A DNA stretch of 64,000 nucleotides from Maledivibacter halophilus. GTDB lineage: Bacteria; Bacillota; Clostridia; Peptostreptococcales; Caminicellaceae. The notes under the pieces were generated by a model. It saw nothing but the letters and a program-made list of their open reading frames with translations, was not told where the DNA came from and searched no databases. The DNA is taken from assembly GCF_900167445.1 (NCBI RefSeq), contig NZ_FUZT01000002.1:62001-126000 (forward strand), written 5' to 3'. Numbering within the stretch: the first letter of the stretch is position 1; the number at the start of each line of letters is the position of its first letter. Position numbers and translations under genes: made by a program. Positions 44,571-53,210 of this stretch are shown piece after piece.

Positions 44571-44893
44571 AAAAGATTAGAACCATGAAAATTTCATTAA
44601 ATAGGGCGGGGTTTAACCCTTCCTCTCTAAGGAGAAGTTTCTAGAGCTGAGAACTAGTATAATCCATAAGCTAGGGAGCCGAGGAAAGGACAATGAGATA
44701 GAGAGGTACTGCGGCCCACAGATTGTGACTGTAAATGGCAGGGAAGGATTATTGGGTGACCAATGAAAATGATATGCATGGGGTACAGGTATAGTTATAT
44801 TAATTATTACATACCTTTGTTTTGTTATATATTTTACCCCTTGATCGTTTATGCATAAAACTCCTTCCCTAGACTAGGGAGGGAGTTTTCATT
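44571..44893 (+). ncRNA. Structured leader RNA before the ABC importer operon
   Basis: This 323-nt leader contains a long-range stem CCTCTCTA (44622-44629) with TAGAGAGG (44699-44706), a CTGC/GGCAG stem enclosing ACAG/CTGT, a hairpin with a GNRA loop (ATTGG, GTGA, CCAAT at 44751-44764), and a terminator at 44857-44889. It is unusually G-rich for this genome, a sign of conserved RNA. I compared it mentally with cobalamin, TPP, T-box and RNase P consensus and none fits fully. A Moco-type or new metal/cofactor riboswitch is the main hypothesis. The remaining 100 bp of the gap (44472-44570) hold only a TATAAT at 44511. Confidence 0.6.
44857..44893 (+). terminator. Terminator that also holds the ribosome site
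   Basis: AAAACTCCTTCCCTAG (44857-44872) pairs with CTAGGGAGGGAGTTTT (44874-44889) followed by CATTTT. The right arm contains GGAGGGAG, the only good ribosome site for the TTG start at 44894, so the same hairpin could block both transcription and translation. Confidence 0.8.
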
Positions 44894-45940
44894 TTGGAAA
44901 GAAAATCATCGATTATTGAAAATGCAAAAACAACTAAATCAAATAAAAGCTTTGTAATAATTTTTATTGCAATATTAATAATTTTAATATCCTTTACAAT
45001 TGGGAAATATCCCATAACAATAAAGGAATTGTTTACTATTTTACATCAGGGTATTTTCTCCCTTGAAAGGTCACTACCAGATGTTATGTATTCAGTAGTA
45101 TTGAAGGTACGATTACCTAGGATATTTGCTGCCTTCGCTGCAGGCGCTTCCCTAGCAGCATCGGGTGCGGCATACCAGGGGATGTTTAGAAACCCCTTAG
45201 TGTCTCCGGATATTTTAGGAGCTTCAGCAGGAGCAGCCTTTGGGGCATCTTTGGGGATATTAATGTCACTAGGGATAATAGGAATACAAATACTATCATT
45301 TCTATTTGGACTTTCGGCTGTGGCTTTAACCTATTTAATTAGTATGAGACTTAGTAAAAGTAATGGTACTACTATTGTGCTGATACTTTCAGGAATGCTT
45401 ATAAAAACACTTTTTACCGCCTTTATTACACTAATAAAATATATTGCAGATCCCTACAGTAAACTTCCTGAGATAACCTTTTGGCTTATGGGAAGCCTAG
45501 CTTCAATTAATCTTCAGGATGCATATATAATCTTTATAGTTTTCATCATAGGGATTATCCCTCTGATGCTTTTAAGATGGAAGTTGAACGTTTTATCCTT
45601 TGACGAAGAAGAAGCCAGGGCTTTAGGATTAGATGTAAAAAAGCTTAGAATTATAGTAATACTTTGTTCCACACTAATGACAGCTTCAGTAGTATCCGTT
45701 GCTGGACTCATAGGCTGGGTAGGTCTTGTTGTACCCCATTTTTCAAGGATGCTTGTTGGACCTAATTTTAAAAAATTATTACCAGCAGCTGTATTGGTGG
45801 GAGGATCATATCTACTATTGGTAGATAATCTGGCAAGGTCTATAGGTAGTTTGGAAATTCCCCTGGGGGTACTTACATCAATAATAGGAGCTCCATTTTT
45901 TATATACTTAATGTTAAACGTAAGGAAGGGTTGGATATGA
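44894..45940 (+). CDS. FecCD-type ABC importer permease
   Basis: This 348-residue protein has nine to ten helices and the FecCD motifs RLPRIFAAFAAGASLAASG, QGMFRNPLVSPDILGASAG, GWVGLVVPHFSRMLVG and IGAPFFIYLML. Relatives carry siderophores, cobalamin, haem or molybdate/tungstate (MolB). It starts with TTG, using a ribosome site in the terminator hairpin. It is followed by its ATPase with an ATGA overlap. Next to a molybdenum enzyme cluster, a Mo/W oxyanion substrate is a reasonable guess; corrinoid or iron cannot be excluded. Confidence 0.92.
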   Translation: MERKSSIIENAKTTKSNKSFVIIFIAILIILISFTIGKYPITIKELFTILHQGIFSLERSLPDVMYSVVLKVRLPRIFAAFAAGASLAASGAAYQGMFRNPLVSPDILGASAGAAFGASLGILMSLGIIGIQILSFLFGLSAVALTYLISMRLSKSNGTTIVLILSGMLIKTLFTAFITLIKYIADPYSKLPEITFWLMGSLASINLQDAYIIFIVFIIGIIPLMLLRWKLNVLSFDEEEARALGLDVKKLRIIVILCSTLMTASVVSVAGLIGWVGLVVPHFSRMLVGPNFKKLLPAAVLVGGSYLLLVDNLARSIGSLEIPLGVLTSIIGAPFFIYLMLNVRKGWI

Positions 45941-46713
45941 AAATAGAACTAAAAAATGTAACATGTGGATATGGTAAAAATACAATTATCAAAGATATTT
46001 CAATGGAAATAAAATCTGGAGAAGCATTATGTATACTTGGACCAAATGGTGTAGGAAAAACAACACTTTTCAAAACCATACTGGGATTTTTGAAGCTGCA
46101 AAAGGGAGAAATACTGATTGATGGAAGAAGCATATATGACTATAAAACCAAGGAGCTTGCAAAAATAATGGGATATGTTCCTCAGGCCCATAACCCACCT
46201 TTTCCCTTTAAGGTGATAGACATAGTTTTGATGGGCAGGATATCCTATATGGGAGCTTTTAGTTCTCCTAGAAAAAAGGATATGGATATAGCCTTAAGGG
46301 CAATGGAAACTCTAGATATATTATATCTAAAGGATAGGATATATACAGAGATAAGCGGAGGAGAAAAACAGCTTACTCTAATAGCAAGGGCCTTAGCTCA
46401 GGAAGCTAAAATGCTAATAATGGATGAACCTACTTCAAATCTGGACTTTGGACATCAAATCAGGGTTTTAAATCATATAAACGATTTAATAAAAAGTGGC
46501 ATTGGAGTTATAATGACTTCACACTTTCCAAATCATGTTTTTCTATGTGCAACGAAGGTTTCTATGATTAAAGACGGAAAACTGTTTAAGATAGGCACAC
46601 CAAAACAAGTTATTACCAAAGAAAGCCTTAAGGATATATATGGAATAGATACCGAGGTAATAGACATAGAAAGGAAGCATAAAAGGAATATAAGTTATTG
46701 TATTCCAGTTTAA
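45937..46713 (+). CDS. ABC importer ATPase (FecE/MolC-like)
   Basis: This 258-residue protein has Walker A GPNGVGKTT, the Q-loop YVPQAH, the signature ISGGEKQL and Walker B MLIMDEPTSNLD, in the FecE/BtuD/MolC family. It powers the permease encoded just upstream. The ATG at 45937 overlaps the permease stop codon; an in-frame TTG six bases earlier is not needed. The start follows GGAAGG. Confidence 0.93.
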   Translation: MKIELKNVTCGYGKNTIIKDISMEIKSGEALCILGPNGVGKTTLFKTILGFLKLQKGEILIDGRSIYDYKTKELAKIMGYVPQAHNPPFPFKVIDIVLMGRISYMGAFSSPRKKDMDIALRAMETLDILYLKDRIYTEISGGEKQLTLIARALAQEAKMLIMDEPTSNLDFGHQIRVLNHINDLIKSGIGVIMTSHFPNHVFLCATKVSMIKDGKLFKIGTPKQVITKESLKDIYGIDTEVIDIERKHKRNISYCIPV

Positions 46714-46753
46714 AATAAAGTCTAAATAAGAATAAATTAAGGAGGAAAAAGCC

Positions 46754-47872
46754 ATGAAAAATATTAACAAAATAATATCAATTTTACTAGTAGCAGTACT
46801 TTTAATAGGGGTCTTAGCTGGATGCAGTAAATTCAATGAAGTACAAAAAACAGAAAACAAATCTCAGAAAGAAGAGCAAAAGACAATTACAATTACCGAT
46901 ATGGCACAAAGAAAGGTGGAAATTCCAAGTAATATTGAAAAAGTCTATTGTAAAAGTCCGGAAGGAACAATACTAATGTATACTCTTGCACCAGATAAGC
47001 TTGCAGGATGGAATTATCAATTTACCACAAATGAAAAAAAATACATCCCTGAAAAGTATAAAGACCTTCCCATTTTAGGAGGATGGTTTGGCAAAAACAA
47101 TACAGGGAATATAGAAGAAATACTAAAGGGAGCCCCTGATATAATAATTAATATGGGTAGAATTAATGATACGGAAATAGATGCAAACAATAGTCTGCAG
47201 GAGCAAATAGGTATACCCATAGTAATGGTTAAAAGTGAAACCTTAGATGATCTGGAGGATGCCTATGCTTTTATAGGAAAGATAATAGGTGAAGAAGAAA
47301 GGGCTAAAGAGCTTGCAGATTATTGTAAAAACACATTAAATTATGCCTTGGAAAAATCAGAAAATATAAGTGAAGAAGATAAAGTAACAGTATATTATGC
47401 CCAGGGTCAAAAAGGACTAAATACTGAAGCACCAGGTTCAGTTCGTATGGAAGTAATTCGACTAATTGGAGGGAAAAATGCAGCTGACATATCCGATGAC
47501 AGCAGCTATGGACGAAGCAAGGTATCCTTAGAGCAAGTACTATTGTGGAATCCAGATATTATTATAACTGCCAGGGAAAGTAGTGATGATAATACCAAAT
47601 CATTTTTCCAAACTATTTATGAAAATGAAGATTGGAAGGACATAAATGCAGTAAAAAATAAAAAGGTATATGGAATACCCCAAAATCCCTTTGGCTGGTT
47701 TGACCGCCCACCTTCAGTAAACCGTATAATAGGAATAAAATGGCTTGGTCATGTTTTATATCCTAAGGCTTATGAGTATGATATCATCGAAGAAGTAAAG
47801 GAATTTTATAAAACCTTTTATCATTATGAGATTAGTGATGAGGAAGCAAAAGAGTTTCTCAATATGGATTAA
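46754..47872 (+). CDS. ABC importer substrate-binding lipoprotein (cluster B type)
   Basis: This 372-residue protein has a lipoprotein signal with lipobox LAGC, then the periplasmic-binding class III layout with a long connecting helix: TITDMAQRKVEIP at the N-terminus, PDIIINMGR, and a C-terminal NPFGWFDRPPSVNRIIG motif. The last is frequent in MolA-like and archaeal oxyanion/iron binding proteins. AAGGAGG precedes the start. It completes a permease-ATPase-binding protein operon. The bound substrate is not known. Confidence 0.9.
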   Translation: MKNINKIISILLVAVLLIGVLAGCSKFNEVQKTENKSQKEEQKTITITDMAQRKVEIPSNIEKVYCKSPEGTILMYTLAPDKLAGWNYQFTTNEKKYIPEKYKDLPILGGWFGKNNTGNIEEILKGAPDIIINMGRINDTEIDANNSLQEQIGIPIVMVKSETLDDLEDAYAFIGKIIGEEERAKELADYCKNTLNYALEKSENISEEDKVTVYYAQGQKGLNTEAPGSVRMEVIRLIGGKNAADISDDSSYGRSKVSLEQVLLWNPDIIITARESSDDNTKSFFQTIYENEDWKDINAVKNKKVYGIPQNPFGWFDRPPSVNRIIGIKWLGHVLYPKAYEYDIIEEVKEFYKTFYHYEISDEEAKEFLNMD

Positions 47873-47946
47873 TTAAAATTAGCTTGTTTATCTTTAAATT
47901 ATTAAAGGAATATTAAAAAATTAATAATAAATGGAGGTCTTAGAAA

Positions 47947-48696
47947 ATGATAGTAACTGATCTTATAGAAGCCGTTAAGGAGAAGGCAGAAGGTAAAAGA
48001 ATAAAAGATCTTCGTGTTGGACTTGGATATACTGCTGTTTTACTGGATGATGATAAGTGTGGATTGGCTTATACCTTTAGAAATGAGCTGGGACCCTGTT
48101 GCTGTGTTTGTAGTGAAGGAGGAAAGATTAAGGGGAAAAAAACTATAGATATTATACAGTGGGCAATGTCAGATAATTTGGTCAAAAGTTCCATTGGAAT
48201 AGCAACTATAAACGCATTGTTACAGGACAATGTAAAGGAATATAATTGTAGTAATGTATTCGAAGTATTGGATATAGGAGCCAAAGATACCTTGGGGGTT
48301 ATAGGAGATTTTAAGCCATTAACTAAGGGAAAGGGTAAAAAAGCTAAAAAGCTTTATGTCTTTGAGCGTAGAGAAAGTAGAGAGGATAATTATTATTCTA
48401 GTAATATGATAAATGAATATCTACCAAAGTGTGATATTGTTGTTATAACTTCAACATCTATCATTAACAAAACCTTCGATGAAATTGTAAAATATTGCAC
48501 AAAAGCTAGGCAAGTGGCAATGGTAGGGCCTACTACTCCTCTTTGTCCAGAGGTATTTAAAAAATATAAGATTGACATCTTAGCGGGGGTATTAATTGAA
48601 AAACCATTAAAGGTATTGGAAATAGTAAGTGAAGGTGGAGGAACGAAGAATTTTAACGATAGTGTTAAGCAAATTTATCTAGAGAAACTTGCATAA
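47947..48696 (+). CDS. DUF364/DUF4213 protein, putative metal chelation
   Basis: This 249-residue protein has an N-terminal DUF4213 region (VGLGYTAVLLDD, then CCCVCSEGG) and a C-terminal Rossmann-like DUF364 region (VVITSTSIINKTFDEI, VGPTTPLCP). The family is described as a putative heavy-metal chelation protein and often sits with FecCD-type importers and radical SAM or molybdenum enzymes. A GGAGG site precedes the ATG. The three consecutive cysteines are striking. It is probably the intracellular handler of the imported ion. Confidence 0.85.
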   Translation: MIVTDLIEAVKEKAEGKRIKDLRVGLGYTAVLLDDDKCGLAYTFRNELGPCCCVCSEGGKIKGKKTIDIIQWAMSDNLVKSSIGIATINALLQDNVKEYNCSNVFEVLDIGAKDTLGVIGDFKPLTKGKGKKAKKLYVFERRESREDNYYSSNMINEYLPKCDIVVITSTSIINKTFDEIVKYCTKARQVAMVGPTTPLCPEVFKKYKIDILAGVLIEKPLKVLEIVSEGGGTKNFNDSVKQIYLEKLA

Positions 48697-48725
48697 TTAA
48701 CGCTATCTTTTAGGGGAGTTTCATT

Positions 48726-49256
48726 ATGAATAATTTATTTCTTACAGGCAAAATAAATATTGGAAAGACAACAGTATTGAATTCTATAAAAGAGAAATTG
48801 AATATTGACCATAATATGATAGGAGGATTTTTAACAAAGGCTTTTCTTAAAAATGGCAAAGTAAAGGGTTTTTACATACAGCCAATTAATTATCCTTTAG
48901 AAAAGCAGCCGGAATTTGAAAAAACAGTAATAGGCTATACTCCAGATGGGATAAAATGGGTAGGCGTTACAGATACCTTTGAAGGCTTTGGAGTAGAAAT
49001 ACTTAATTATTGTTTAGAATGTCCCTTTGAGCTAATTATTATGGATGAACTAGGATTTTTTGAAAGTAAATCATATATATTCCATCAAAAAATCCATGAA
49101 ATAATAGAAAGTAAAAAGAAGGTCTTAGGAGTAATTAAGCCCCAGCCTACAATATTCATGAATTCCATAAGAAATCGTAAGGATGTGATTATAGTTGAAA
49201 TCACTAAGGAAAACAGAGACTATATATCCACAAAGCTATATAATAAAATCAGATAG
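48726..49256 (+). CDS. THEP1-like nucleoside-triphosphatase
   Basis: This 176-residue P-loop protein has TGKINIGKTT (Walker A), GGFLTKA, and LIIMDELGF (Walker B with Glu), the pattern of NTPase_1/THEP1. These enzymes hydrolyse ATP or GTP, and several are encoded next to molybdopterin or metal-cofactor genes. AGGGGAG precedes the ATG. The next methyltransferase frame overlaps its last 62 bp. A chaperone-like role in cofactor insertion is an inference from context. Confidence 0.85.
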   Translation: MNNLFLTGKINIGKTTVLNSIKEKLNIDHNMIGGFLTKAFLKNGKVKGFYIQPINYPLEKQPEFEKTVIGYTPDGIKWVGVTDTFEGFGVEILNYCLECPFELIIMDELGFFESKSYIFHQKIHEIIESKKKVLGVIKPQPTIFMNSIRNRKDVIIVEITKENRDYISTKLYNKIR

Positions 49257-50004
49257 AGGCTTTGAGAAGAAATTTAATTGGACTTTTTCAAATATAAAAT
49301 GGTTTTTAGAGGCAGAAGAAACTACTGACTTTTATGAAAAGTCAATAAAAGAATTGGAGCCCTATATTAAAAAATCGAAAACTGTTATTGATATAGGATG
49401 TGGTATAGGAAGTTTTTCTATAAGCTTAGCTAAAAAGGGATTAGATATAACTGCAATTGATATGTCATCAAAGGTTATAGAAGTATTAAGAAAAAGAGCC
49501 CAGAAAAATCTTATCCAGAATATTAATACTTATAATAGTAAATTTGAATCTATAACTAATAAAGAAAGTTATGATATAGTTTTAATGAGCTATATGATGG
49601 GACTAGTAAATGATAGTAATATGGAAAAAATCTTAAATATGTCAAATAAATATGTAGTCTTAATATTACCTATAGATGAGATAAAGAATGATTTTTCTAT
49701 AACTGAATTATATGAAAGAATAGGAATGAATATAGAATTATTAAAACAGCAGACATATAAAGAATTATTAGAACCTCTTGATAGATTTAAGATTAAATAT
49801 GATTTAAAATTGATTCAATCGGATTTTGGGCAACCCTTTGATTCAAAAGAAGAAGCCTTGAGTTTCATAAAATATTATTTCAAAATACCTATGATTAAAA
49901 ATATGCAGCTAGTGAATTGGATTGAGGAAAAACTTATTATAAAGAATAAAAAATATTATCTTCCAAATAAAAAAAGAAGTGCAATGATTTTAATAAAGGT
50001 TTAG
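49195..50004 (+). CDS. Class I SAM-dependent methyltransferase
   Basis: This protein of up to 269 residues has TVIDIGCGIGSFSISLA (SAM site) and AIDMSSKVIEVL (acidic loop), typical of class I methyltransferases. The start is uncertain. A TTG at 49195 is the only start codon before the SAM motif, it overlaps the NTPase gene by 62 nt and has only a distant AAGGATG. A non-standard start or a lost short N-terminus is possible. It ends the ABC/NTPase operon. No partner substrate is evident. Confidence 0.75.
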   Translation: MKSLRKTETIYPQSYIIKSDRGFEKKFNWTFSNIKWFLEAEETTDFYEKSIKELEPYIKKSKTVIDIGCGIGSFSISLAKKGLDITAIDMSSKVIEVLRKRAQKNLIQNINTYNSKFESITNKESYDIVLMSYMMGLVNDSNMEKILNMSNKYVVLILPIDEIKNDFSITELYERIGMNIELLKQQTYKELLEPLDRFKIKYDLKLIQSDFGQPFDSKEEALSFIKYYFKIPMIKNMQLVNWIEEKLIIKNKKYYLPNKKRSAMILIKV

Positions 50005-50033
50005 TATAAAGTGAAGGTGAACTTTATTAAATG

Positions 50034-50250
50034 AGAAAATTGCATAACTATAATTCGGGGCAATTGCATAAGAGATATGCTAGTCCTTATATGGGGGTTT
50101 TAATATTTCATTTGAGTGATTTTTATAACACAGTTTTTTCCTTCAAAACTATATAAAAAACAGGTTTATTGAATGAAGGAAAATGAAACATTAAAAACCC
50201 CTAAAATCTATTTAAAATGAAATATTTAATTTATTAGCACAACCGCTTAA
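50034..50250. repeat. Composite repeat: family B ends plus family A
   Basis: TGAGAAAATTGCATAACT ... GCAATTGCATAAGAGATATG (family B ends) run directly into a family A copy: ATGCTAGTCCTTATATGGGGG to TATTAGCACAACCGCTTAA, about 173 bp. The A portion shares GTTTTAATATTTCATTTGAGTG with the 12678 copy. It fills the gap before the gene at 50272. Confidence 0.65.
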
Positions 50251-50271
50251 CTAGTATATAGTTTTATCATG

Positions 50272-51249
50272 TTAGTTTATTTCACTATATAATTCTATCC
50301 TATTAAATTTATCTAAAGATACTAAAGCTTTTAATGTAAGAACACCAGTCCATTCAGTTTTTGCTTTTTTCCATTCAGAGTCATAAGTATTCCAATTCCA
50401 ATCAGGATCAATAATAGATTTTAAATTATGCCAATTCCAGGCAGGCTCAATCTTTCCATGGGATTCTAGCTTTTCAATTAAAAAGTTTAAGTTTTCTTCT
50501 ATCAACCCATTACTAATATCAAATCTATAGGCATTTGGACTTTCTATAAAATCCAATGGTGTAGGAACGTAATTATCCCATTCCTCCTTTTTATAACATA
50601 ATACTTGTTTAACACCTAAGATTAATTTGTTTTCTATTTTTTTAGCTAAATTATCTGAAAGTAAATTATATAATCTTATGTAGCAGTATATTTCATTTTC
50701 AGCTTCAAATTTTTCTTTGCTATTAAAATAAGCTATAGCATAATTTAAAAGCTTATCTACATCTATTTTTTGAACAAAGTTTTTGTATCTATATAAATAG
50801 GCAATTATTTCTGCAGAAGGATTTCCCCAGTTTCTATCAATTATAGTCATATCCTTCTTTGGAATATAATGCCACCAGGGTGCATGGGGATAATCATTGA
50901 CCTCCTTTGGGACAACCAGCCATCCATTTCTTTTAGAGTCAAATGTATTCTCAAAATATTTAATTCCAGATTTGATAATTTCCATGGCTTTTTCTTCATT
51001 TTCACAATTAATTAAATGCTGAAAAGCAACAGTAGTTGCCATAGGAGAGGATAATGGCAATCTAAAATCTCCTTCTAGACCATTTCCAAAACCTCCATCA
51101 TTATTTAAAAAATTTTCCAATTCATTTAGAACTTTTTTATTTTCATCATTATAAAAATATTTTTTTAGAATTTCACCTTCTAAAGGTCTACCTTTATCAA
51201 GTATAAATTTGCTAGCTCGATTAAAAGAATTTCTTGAAAGCTTTTTCAT
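50272..51249 (-). CDS. Alpha/alpha-toroid (terpene-cyclase-like fold) protein, unknown
   Basis: This protein of about 325 residues has repeated helix pairs with GGFGNGLEGDFRLPLSSP, resembling the squalene-hopene/prenyltransferase beta-subunit toroid, and many Trp/Asn-rich segments (WNWHNLKSI, DPDWNWNTYDS). No catalytic DxDD motif is seen, so a cyclase activity is unlikely; a binding or scaffolding role is possible. ATG at 51249 follows AAAGGAG by 11 nt; a GTG three codons earlier is too close to it. The gene is alone and its target is unknown. Confidence 0.55.
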   Translation of the reverse strand: MKKLSRNSFNRASKFILDKGRPLEGEILKKYFYNDENKKVLNELENFLNNDGGFGNGLEGDFRLPLSSPMATTVAFQHLINCENEEKAMEIIKSGIKYFENTFDSKRNGWLVVPKEVNDYPHAPWWHYIPKKDMTIIDRNWGNPSAEIIAYLYRYKNFVQKIDVDKLLNYAIAYFNSKEKFEAENEIYCYIRLYNLLSDNLAKKIENKLILGVKQVLCYKKEEWDNYVPTPLDFIESPNAYRFDISNGLIEENLNFLIEKLESHGKIEPAWNWHNLKSIIDPDWNWNTYDSEWKKAKTEWTGVLTLKALVSLDKFNRIELYSEIN

Positions 51250-51418
51250 AAAAAGCACATCTCCTTTAAAAAGATTATTATTTTAAGTTAAGTATAATAT
51301 ATAATTGTAAAACTTTTCAAAAGATTATTGATTATCTGAAAAAAAATATATTATAATTTATTTAGGTTGTTAAATAAATATTTTTTTATTCATACATCAA
51401 AAAAGGAGGAGCTAATTC

Positions 51419-52702
51419 ATGAAAAGGGTATTTGAGCTTGGAGAAGACTTTGCAAAAAGATTGGATTTAGAAGATCCATTAAAAGAAATAAAAAATAGGT
51501 TTTATATAAAAGAAGATGAAATATATATGGATGGAAATTCCCTAGGTCTTATGTCAAAAGATGCCGAAAAAACATTAATGAGAGTTGTAGAGGAATGGAA
51601 GAATCTTGGGATAAATGGCTGGATGAATGCAGAAATGCCATGGTTTTATTATCCAGAGGAATTAGGAAAGCTTCAGGCTCCCTTAGTTGGAGCTGAAGAA
51701 GATGAAGTCATTATCCATTCATCTACTACTGTAAATTTACATTCATTGGTATCGACATTTTTTAAACCAAAAGGTAAAAGAAATAAAATATTAATGGATT
51801 CATTGACATTTCCATCGGATAGATATGCTATTGAAGGACAGTTAAAGCTTAAGGACTTGGACCCAAGAGAACATCTTGTAGTAATAGAAAGCAAGGATGG
51901 AAAAACTTTAGATGAAAGAGAAATTGTTGGAAGGATGGATGATGATATAGCCTTAGTTCTTCTACCTTCAGTATTATATAGAAGTGGACAGTTATTGGAT
52001 ATTGAGTATCTAACAGGTCAGGCCCATAAAAGAGGTATTATTATTGGTTTTGACTGCTGCCATTCTGTAGGAGCAGTACCCCATTATTTTTCAAAATGGG
52101 GAGTGGATTTTGCCTTTTGGTGTAATTATAAATATTGTAATAATGGACCTGGAGGTACAGCTAGTATATATGTTAATAAGAAGCATTTTCATAAGGAACC
52201 GGTTTTAGCAGGCTGGTATGGCTATATAAAGGAAAAGCAATTTGATATGTCCTATGAATTTCAATCGGCAGAAAATGCAGGGGCATGGCAAATTGGAACT
52301 TCACACATGCTGAGCATGGCACCCTTAGAAGGGTCACTTAAAATGTTTAATGAAATAGGAATAGAAAAAATCAGAGAAAAATCATTAAAAATTACAGATT
52401 ACTTAATGTATTTAATAGATAATGAGCTTTCTCAATATGGTTTTATAATAGGAAATCCTAGAGAAGATCATAGAAGGGGAGGGCATGTGGCTTTAGAACA
52501 TGAGGAAGCAGTAAGAATAAATGAAGCTATGAAGGATAGAGGAATAGTACCAGATTTTAGAAATCCAAATGTAATAAGATTAGCTCCCGTTGCTCTTTAT
52601 ATTTCATATCATGATGTATGGAAGGTAGTTTCAATAATCAAGGATATAATGGAAAATGAAGTATACAAAAACTATTCTAAGAAAAGGGGAGTAGTTGCAT
52701 AA
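51419..52702 (+). CDS. kynU: Kynureninase
   Basis: This 427-residue PLP enzyme of the aminotransferase V fold hydrolyses kynurenine to anthranilate and alanine. Landmarks are YMDGNSLG at the N-terminus, SSTTVNLH, GFDCCHSVGAVPH, FWCNYKYCNNGPGG with the PLP lysine, and VIRLAPVALY near the end. AAAGGAGG precedes the start. No other tryptophan-kynurenine gene (kynA, kynB) is in the window, so it may use kynurenine from outside or act on a related acyl-amino acid. Confidence 0.93.
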   Translation: MKRVFELGEDFAKRLDLEDPLKEIKNRFYIKEDEIYMDGNSLGLMSKDAEKTLMRVVEEWKNLGINGWMNAEMPWFYYPEELGKLQAPLVGAEEDEVIIHSSTTVNLHSLVSTFFKPKGKRNKILMDSLTFPSDRYAIEGQLKLKDLDPREHLVVIESKDGKTLDEREIVGRMDDDIALVLLPSVLYRSGQLLDIEYLTGQAHKRGIIIGFDCCHSVGAVPHYFSKWGVDFAFWCNYKYCNNGPGGTASIYVNKKHFHKEPVLAGWYGYIKEKQFDMSYEFQSAENAGAWQIGTSHMLSMAPLEGSLKMFNEIGIEKIREKSLKITDYLMYLIDNELSQYGFIIGNPREDHRRGGHVALEHEEAVRINEAMKDRGIVPDFRNPNVIRLAPVALYISYHDVWKVVSIIKDIMENEVYKNYSKKRGVVA

Positions 52703-52708
52703 TATTAT

Positions 52709-52876
52709 ATTATAGATGTATGCTCATAAAGTTTTAGAAACAAAGATAGAATCTGAGGTTTCCTTTTACTCTTCCTTTCTAAACTTTTCTTTAAAAGATG
52801 TTTATAAGAGGAAGGTAAAAGAATTCTCAGTGACTACCTTAAAAACTTAAAAATTCTAAGCATACAGCTATGTATT
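52709..52876 (-). repeat. Family C palindrome, copy 2
   Basis: ATAGATGTATGCTCA at one end and TAAGCATACAGCTAT at the other are inverted, and inside CTTTTACTCTTCC pairs with GGAAGGTAAAAG. Reversed, its first 50 bases align with the copies at 34833 and 54163 (shared AGTCACTGAGAATTC). It lies between kynU and the convergent zinc-ribbon gene and could also end their transcripts. Confidence 0.5.
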
Positions 52877-52882
52877 ATATAA

Positions 52883-53137
52883 TTATTTAGCCCATCTTTT
52901 TAAAGTAGGAAAGAGAGTATTCATCATCTCTCTGGCTTCTTTCTCCTTAAAGCCTTGTTTTACCATATGGGGAACGCAGATTTCTATCATTTCTTCCATT
53001 GTTGCATCACCAGTAAAATCTCCATTCTTAAAGCAGTAGATGCAGTAATCGCTATTTTTACTTCCATCTTCATTAGTCCCTAATAAGTTTTCATTACTTA
53101 ATGGCATGCCACAGCTTTGACATAAATCTTTATTCAT
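52883..53137 (-). CDS. Zinc-ribbon protein (zinc_ribbon_2 type)
   Basis: This 84-residue protein has CQSCGMPL near the N-terminus and DYCIYCFKNGDF later, two CxxC knuckles of a putative zinc ribbon, followed by a helical MEEMIEICVPHM segment. The family is widespread and uncharacterised; some members are near WYL-domain regulators, as here. AGGAGG precedes the start, and the WYL regulator gene is just upstream in the same direction, so they may be co-regulated. Confidence 0.85.
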   Translation of the reverse strand: MNKDLCQSCGMPLSNENLLGTNEDGSKNSDYCIYCFKNGDFTGDATMEEMIEICVPHMVKQGFKEKEAREMMNTLFPTLKRWAK

Positions 53138-53210
53138 CTAAATTCCTCCTATGTTTTTAAATTTAAAGTAATTATATCAGAGGTAAGATGACAGCATTGT
53201 GTCGTAATTC

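Noticed and set aside
44641-44780. Leader as a cobalamin, TPP, T-box or RNase P RNA
   Set aside because: Pieces such as ACTGTAAATGGCAGGGAAGG and GAGGAAAG look suggestive, but the B12 box, the TPP core, the T-box sequence and most RNase P conserved regions are missing.
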